Assembly: GCF_000251145.1 (NCBI RefSeq) | Contig: NZ_AIDW01000017.1 | Span: forward strand, 1 to 49,998 | Direction: 5' to 3' | Source: Sphingomonas sp. PAMC 26621 | Lineage (GTDB): Bacteria; Pseudomonadota; Alphaproteobacteria; Sphingomonadales; Sphingomonadaceae | DNA length: 49,998 bases | Shown here: in pieces, positions 46,814 through 49,998 of the stretch | How the letters are laid out: each line of letters starts with the position of its first letter | Position numbering within the stretch: the first letter of the stretch is position 1 | Position numbers and translations under genes: made by a program | The notes under the pieces: model-generated | The model's database searches: none | What the model saw: only the letters and a program-made list of their open reading frames with translations | Told to the model about the DNA's origin: nothing

Positions 46814-47728
46814 TCAGCGCGCGGAGATGACGATACCCGCATCGTCGTCCCGCTTTACGCGCACTGGAAAGCCGACCGCGAGCGCATCGACGAACGCCAG
46901 CGAACCGGTCGTGCGGAACGCGCCCGACACGCGCAACGCCCCCGCGCGACCATCGGCAAGCCGGATCGGGTGGCGGCGATAGCGGTTGAATTCGCTCACC
47001 GCCTCGGCGAGCGGCACGTCGTCGAGTTGCAGGGCACCGGTCCGCCAGCCGCTGAAACTGCCGGGATTGCTCGGCGTGCGGACGGTGACGTCGTCGCCGC
47101 TGACCGCAATCATGCGCCCGGCCGGCAAGGCGAGCGAACTATCGGCCCCGACGAGCTTGAGTGTCCCGTCCGCGGCGAACGCGCGCATCCGCCTGGCATC
47201 GGTCCGCACGTTGAACTCGCCGGCGGTCGCGACGAAGGTCCGGCCCGCCGCGCTGATCTCGAACGGCGTGCTCGCCGGCTTCACCTTGAACCAGCCCTGT
47301 CCGTCGAGCCTGACCCGGCGCATGCCCTCGGACACGCGGACCTCGAGCGTGGTTGCGGTGTCGAGCGTCACGATCGACCCGTCCGCGAGCGTCACATCGG
47401 CCTGCTGGCCGATGCCGGTGCGGAAAATCTCGGCAGGCGGCGGGGCCACGGGCGCGGTCCAGGCGCTGATGCCATAAGCGGCGAGCGGAGCCGCCGCCAG
47501 CAGCACCGCGCCGGTCGCGACGACCCGCCACCGCATCCGCGACGGCCGCCGTGCGAGCATCGTTCGTGCTAACGTCTGCTGGCGCAGCGACAGCAGTGGC
47601 GCTTCCTCGGCAAGCGCGCGCGTGCGGGCATGCGCGGCACAGACCGCGCCATACGCCGCCGCGCGCATCGCGCTTTCCCCGCGCCACGTTTCGAACGCGG
47701 CGCACGTGGAGTCGTCGGCGTCGCGCAT
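46814..47728 (-). CDS. fecR: FecR family anti-sigma/sigma regulator
   Basis: A 304-residue inner-membrane regulator: cytoplasmic N-terminal part (DUF4880-like), a membrane helix at about 66-88 (WRVVATGAVLLAAAPLAAYG), then the periplasmic FecR domain (VTLADGSIVTLDTATTLEVR, GQGWFKVKP) and a C-terminal STN-binding domain. It holds or activates the sigma factor depending on the transducer. ATG 47728 is the first usual start, but the frame stays open upstream and encodes IEAAEWHER, which belongs to the conserved N-terminus. The real start may be CTG at 47758, or a base is missing. It follows the sigma gene directly. Confidence 0.9.
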   Translation of the reverse strand: MRDADDSTCAAFETWRGESAMRAAAYGAVCAAHARTRALAEEAPLLSLRQQTLARTMLARRPSRMRWRVVATGAVLLAAAPLAAYGISAWTAPVAPPPAEIFRTGIGQQADVTLADGSIVTLDTATTLEVRVSEGMRRVRLDGQGWFKVKPASTPFEISAAGRTFVATAGEFNVRTDARRMRAFAADGTLKLVGADSSLALPAGRMIAVSGDDVTVRTPSNPGSFSGWRTGALQLDDVPLAEAVSEFNRYRRHPIRLADGRAGALRVSGAFRTTGSLAFVDALAVGFPVRVKRDDDAGIVISAR

Positions 47729-47768
47729 CCGCTCGTGCCATTCGGCGGCTTCGATCAGGAGCGTGGAC

Positions 47769-48332
47769 TCAACGATGGCGCCAGTCCTCCAACGCCGCCG
47801 TCACGCGGGCGAGCGCCTTGGCTTGGTGTTTTTCGGCGGCACGCGTTGAAATACCGATCCCATGGGCAACGTCGGCCATTCGCAATCCCTCGAGCATACG
47901 CAGAACGAACACGTCGCGTGTCCGTTCGGGAAGCTCCAGCAACACCGCCTGCAGGCGATCCGCTGCCTCCCTGCCTTCCAAGACGCGGTCGGGCGGAATT
48001 TCCGAACCGGCGAGGGTGTCCCCAATTTCGTCGTGCAGCCCGCCGCCCCGCGCAGCATCGCGCCGGGCGCGGTCCTTCAACACGTTCGCGGCGGTCACGA
48101 ACAGGAAATGCTCGGGTTTCTCGATCGCGGTCGGGTCCGGCATCTGGCTGAGCCGGAGATAGACGTCCTGGACCAGATCCGGCACGTCCGCCTTCGAGCG
48201 AACCCGGCGGGCAAAGTAGCGGCTCAGCGCGCGCTCATAGACATGCGCCAGTCGTGCCAGCACGACGCTGCGATCCGCGACCGGACCGTCTGCGCGAACC
48301 CTCTCTGATATGAACGTTCTATCGCGCTCCAT
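47769..48332 (-). CDS. fecI: ECF sigma factor (FecI-like)
   Basis: A 187-residue RNA polymerase sigma factor of the ECF, FecI-like type. Region 2 (about 20-85) has VPDLVQDVYLRL and ANVLKDRARRD. Region 4 (about 125-185) has LPERTRDVFVLRMLEGLRMADVAHGIGISTRAAEKH. ATG at 48332 is chosen because the extra 36 codons upstream lack family features. It is the first gene of the operon sigma - FecR - STN receptor - receptor - trehalase, which it should transcribe on ligand signal. Confidence 0.92.
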   Translation of the reverse strand: MERDRTFISERVRADGPVADRSVVLARLAHVYERALSRYFARRVRSKADVPDLVQDVYLRLSQMPDPTAIEKPEHFLFVTAANVLKDRARRDAARGGGLHDEIGDTLAGSEIPPDRVLEGREAADRLQAVLLELPERTRDVFVLRMLEGLRMADVAHGIGISTRAAEKHQAKALARVTAALEDWRHR

Positions 48333-48621
48333 TCCGACCGCTTGCCACCTCTGGACACCGCTTTCAAGGAGCGCCGACCGGACGCCCTGGAAGGAAATGG
48401 AGACGCCCATTGATCGGGCCACGCGGACCGCTGCGCCCACATTTCAGCGAAGCTTGTGGGGCTTGATGCCGGCCAGATGACGTCCAGACGCAGGTTTGAC
48501 CGAGCCGAACGCTGCGGAGGCACGATCCGGCAAGGCCGTAACCGTTACTCCGGCGCGAAACCGTTCAGGCTCAGCCCCAGAAGAGGAACCGACCTTAGTT
48601 GATTTTGAACTCAGGAAGAAA

Positions 48622-48697
<76 letters not shown>

Positions 48698-48805
48698 ATT
48701 CCCGCTTGGTAGGGGCGGCGCGTCTGCGCCACCGTTGCCGGGAGGCGGTCTGTTAGCAGCGTGGTCGGAGGTTGCAAACCCTTTTTGCACCGCACCGCAA
48801 AAAAT

Positions 48806-49920
48806 CTACCAGCGGGTCTCGGTCTTGCGGTTGGAACGCTCGATCGACATCAGGATTCCCAGGCACAGCATGAACGTCATCTGGCTCGATCCGCCGTTGT
48901 GATCAGCGGGAGCGGCACGCCGACGACGGGGGCCATCCCCATCACCATCGCCATGTTGATCGACACGTAATAAAAGATCGTCGCCGCCAGCCCCGCCGCG
49001 GTGAGCTTTGCAAAGCGCGATTGCGCGGACAGCGCGGTCGAGATTCCCCATTGCACGATCAGCACGAACGCGATGATCAGCAGCACGCCGCCGACCAGCC
49101 CCCATTCCTCCATCATCGTCGCCAGCGCAAAATCGGTATGCCCTTCAGGCAGATAGTCGAGATGGCTCTGCGTGCCGTTGAGGAACCCCTTGCCGAAGAT
49201 CCCGCCCGATCCGATTGCGATCTTGGACTGGCTGATGTGATAGCCGATCCCGAGCGGATCGCTTTCGGGATCGAGGAAAACGAGGATCCGGTTGCGCTGA
49301 TAGTCGTGCAGCACGAAGTTGAACGCGATCGGGACCGCCGCGCCGAGCGCGAGCGCGCCGCCGATGAACAGGCGCAGCGGGACACCGGCGAGGAACATCA
49401 CGGTGATGCCACCGATCGTGATCATCAGCGCGGTCCCCAGGTCGGGCTGTTTCATCACCAGCGCCGCCGGAATCAGGATCAGGATCGCCGCGGGCCAGAT
49501 CGCGCCGAACCGGCGCGTCTCGTTGGGCGGGAGCATGTCGTAGAATTTGGCGCAGGCAAGCACGATGCACGGTTTCATCAGCTCGGACGGCTGCAACCGG
49601 ATCAGCCCGAAGTCGAGCCAGCGTTGCCCGCCGCCGCGCACCGCGCCGACCAGCTCGACCAGCACCAGCATGACGCACAGGATGACATAGGCCGGAAGCG
49701 CACTGCTGTTCCACCACCGCTCGGGGATCCGCGACAGCGCGAGCGCGACGCCGAGCAACATGAAGAAGCGGATCCCCTGCGACAGCGCCCAGGGCCGCAC
49801 GCTGCCCCCCGCCGCCGAGTACAGCACCAGCAGGTCGAAACAGCCGATTGCGATGACGAGCAGGATGATCTTCCACGGGAGCTGGACGAGCGGGGCAGGG
49901 ACGATGCTACGCGAGCTCAT
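48806..49920 (-). CDS. rodA: rod shape-determining protein RodA, frameshifted near the 3' end
   Basis: A SEDS-family peptidoglycan glycosyltransferase that polymerises lateral-wall glycan with PBP2. Ten helices are visible, with RWLDFGLIRLQPSELMKP (near 105) and QPDLGTALM. The frame ends early at 48877 (PLPLITTADRAR), but the conserved end GGSSQMTFMLCLGILMSIERS continues in another frame to 48806. One missing base at about 48896-48903 restores PLPLITNGGSSQM and a 371-residue protein. Since RodA needs this final helix and is usually essential in rods, a sequence error is likely. ATG 49920 overlaps the mrdA stop. Confidence 0.92.
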
Positions 49921-49998
49921 CGCGGGTCGTGCTCCGGGCTGCCGTCTTCGGCGACCGTGCGGCCGCTCGCCGCGCTGTTGGCGAGCGCCTCCGCCGCC
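49917..49998 (-). CDS. mrdA: C-terminal end of penicillin-binding protein 2 (partial)
   Basis: The last 26 codons of a minus-strand gene enter the window from the right, reading AEALANSAASGRTVAEDGSPEHDPR and stop, with the TGA overlapping the rodA start. No conserved domain is inside the fragment. I assign it to mrdA because mrdA directly precedes rodA in many proteobacteria and acidic low-complexity tails of this kind end sphingomonad PBP2. Confidence 0.55.
   Translation of the reverse strand, partial: AAEALANSAASGRTVAEDGSPEHDPR

Noticed and set aside
43952..47572. 1206-codon open frame on the plus strand
   Set aside because: Exactly opposite two TonB receptors and fecR; its translation is Arg/Gly/Ala/Asp-rich without any motif. 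It is a by-product of GC-rich codon use.

Overview
The window looks like a chromosomal segment of a sphingomonad (order Sphingomonadales, Sphingomonas-like). The reasons are high GC, six TonB-dependent receptor genes (TBDRs), two flavin-dependent 'tryptophan halogenase' family genes, a SapC/cupin/halogenase cassette, xanthophyll genes crtZ and crtW, and a zinc-free L31. The genus is inferred from gene content only.

Layout. 1-4.0 kb: a small membrane protein, rpmE (L31), a large inverted repeat, then a minus-strand operon SapC - cupin-like - halogenase. 4.3-8.0 kb: a mini helix-hairpin-helix protein, a divergent LysR / aldo-keto reductase pair, and a DUF2252 protein. 8.3-10.8 kb: a DUF2946-like His/Met-rich protein followed by a TBDR, possibly for a metal. 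11.0-14.7 kb: carotenoid block with crtX (frameshifted), a convergent PAP2 protein, and coupled crtZ-crtW. 14.8-32.0 kb: a glycan utilisation locus. Its minus arm is GH3 - GH2 - sugar MFS - SGNH hydrolase - type B carboxylesterase, the last four joined by 4-nt overlaps. Its plus arm is TBDR (frameshifted) - halogenase - ROK regulator - ROK sugar kinase. 32.1-38.0 kb: OmpR-type regulator and histidine kinase, then TBDR - class A acid phosphatase - PepSY-like membrane protein. 38.4-39.7 kb: a lone glycosyltransferase. 39.8-48.3 kb: an ECF sigma/FecR-controlled operon with two related TBDRs (only the first has a signalling STN domain) and a periplasmic trehalase. 48.6-50.0 kb: tRNA-Lys(CUU), rodA (frameshifted) and the 3' end of mrdA.

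How they fit. Three nutrient modules each pair outer-membrane import with periplasmic hydrolysis and a different control type: ROK repressor for the glycan locus, two-component system for the phosphatase module, and ECF sigma/anti-sigma with cell-surface signalling for the trehalase module. Substrates are not proven by sequence.

Caution. crtX, the glycan TBDR and rodA each need exactly one extra nucleotide to be whole. Because rodA is normally indispensable for cell shape, single-base deletions in the assembly explain all three better than three true pseudogenes. No CRISPR array, insertion sequence or prophage was recognised.
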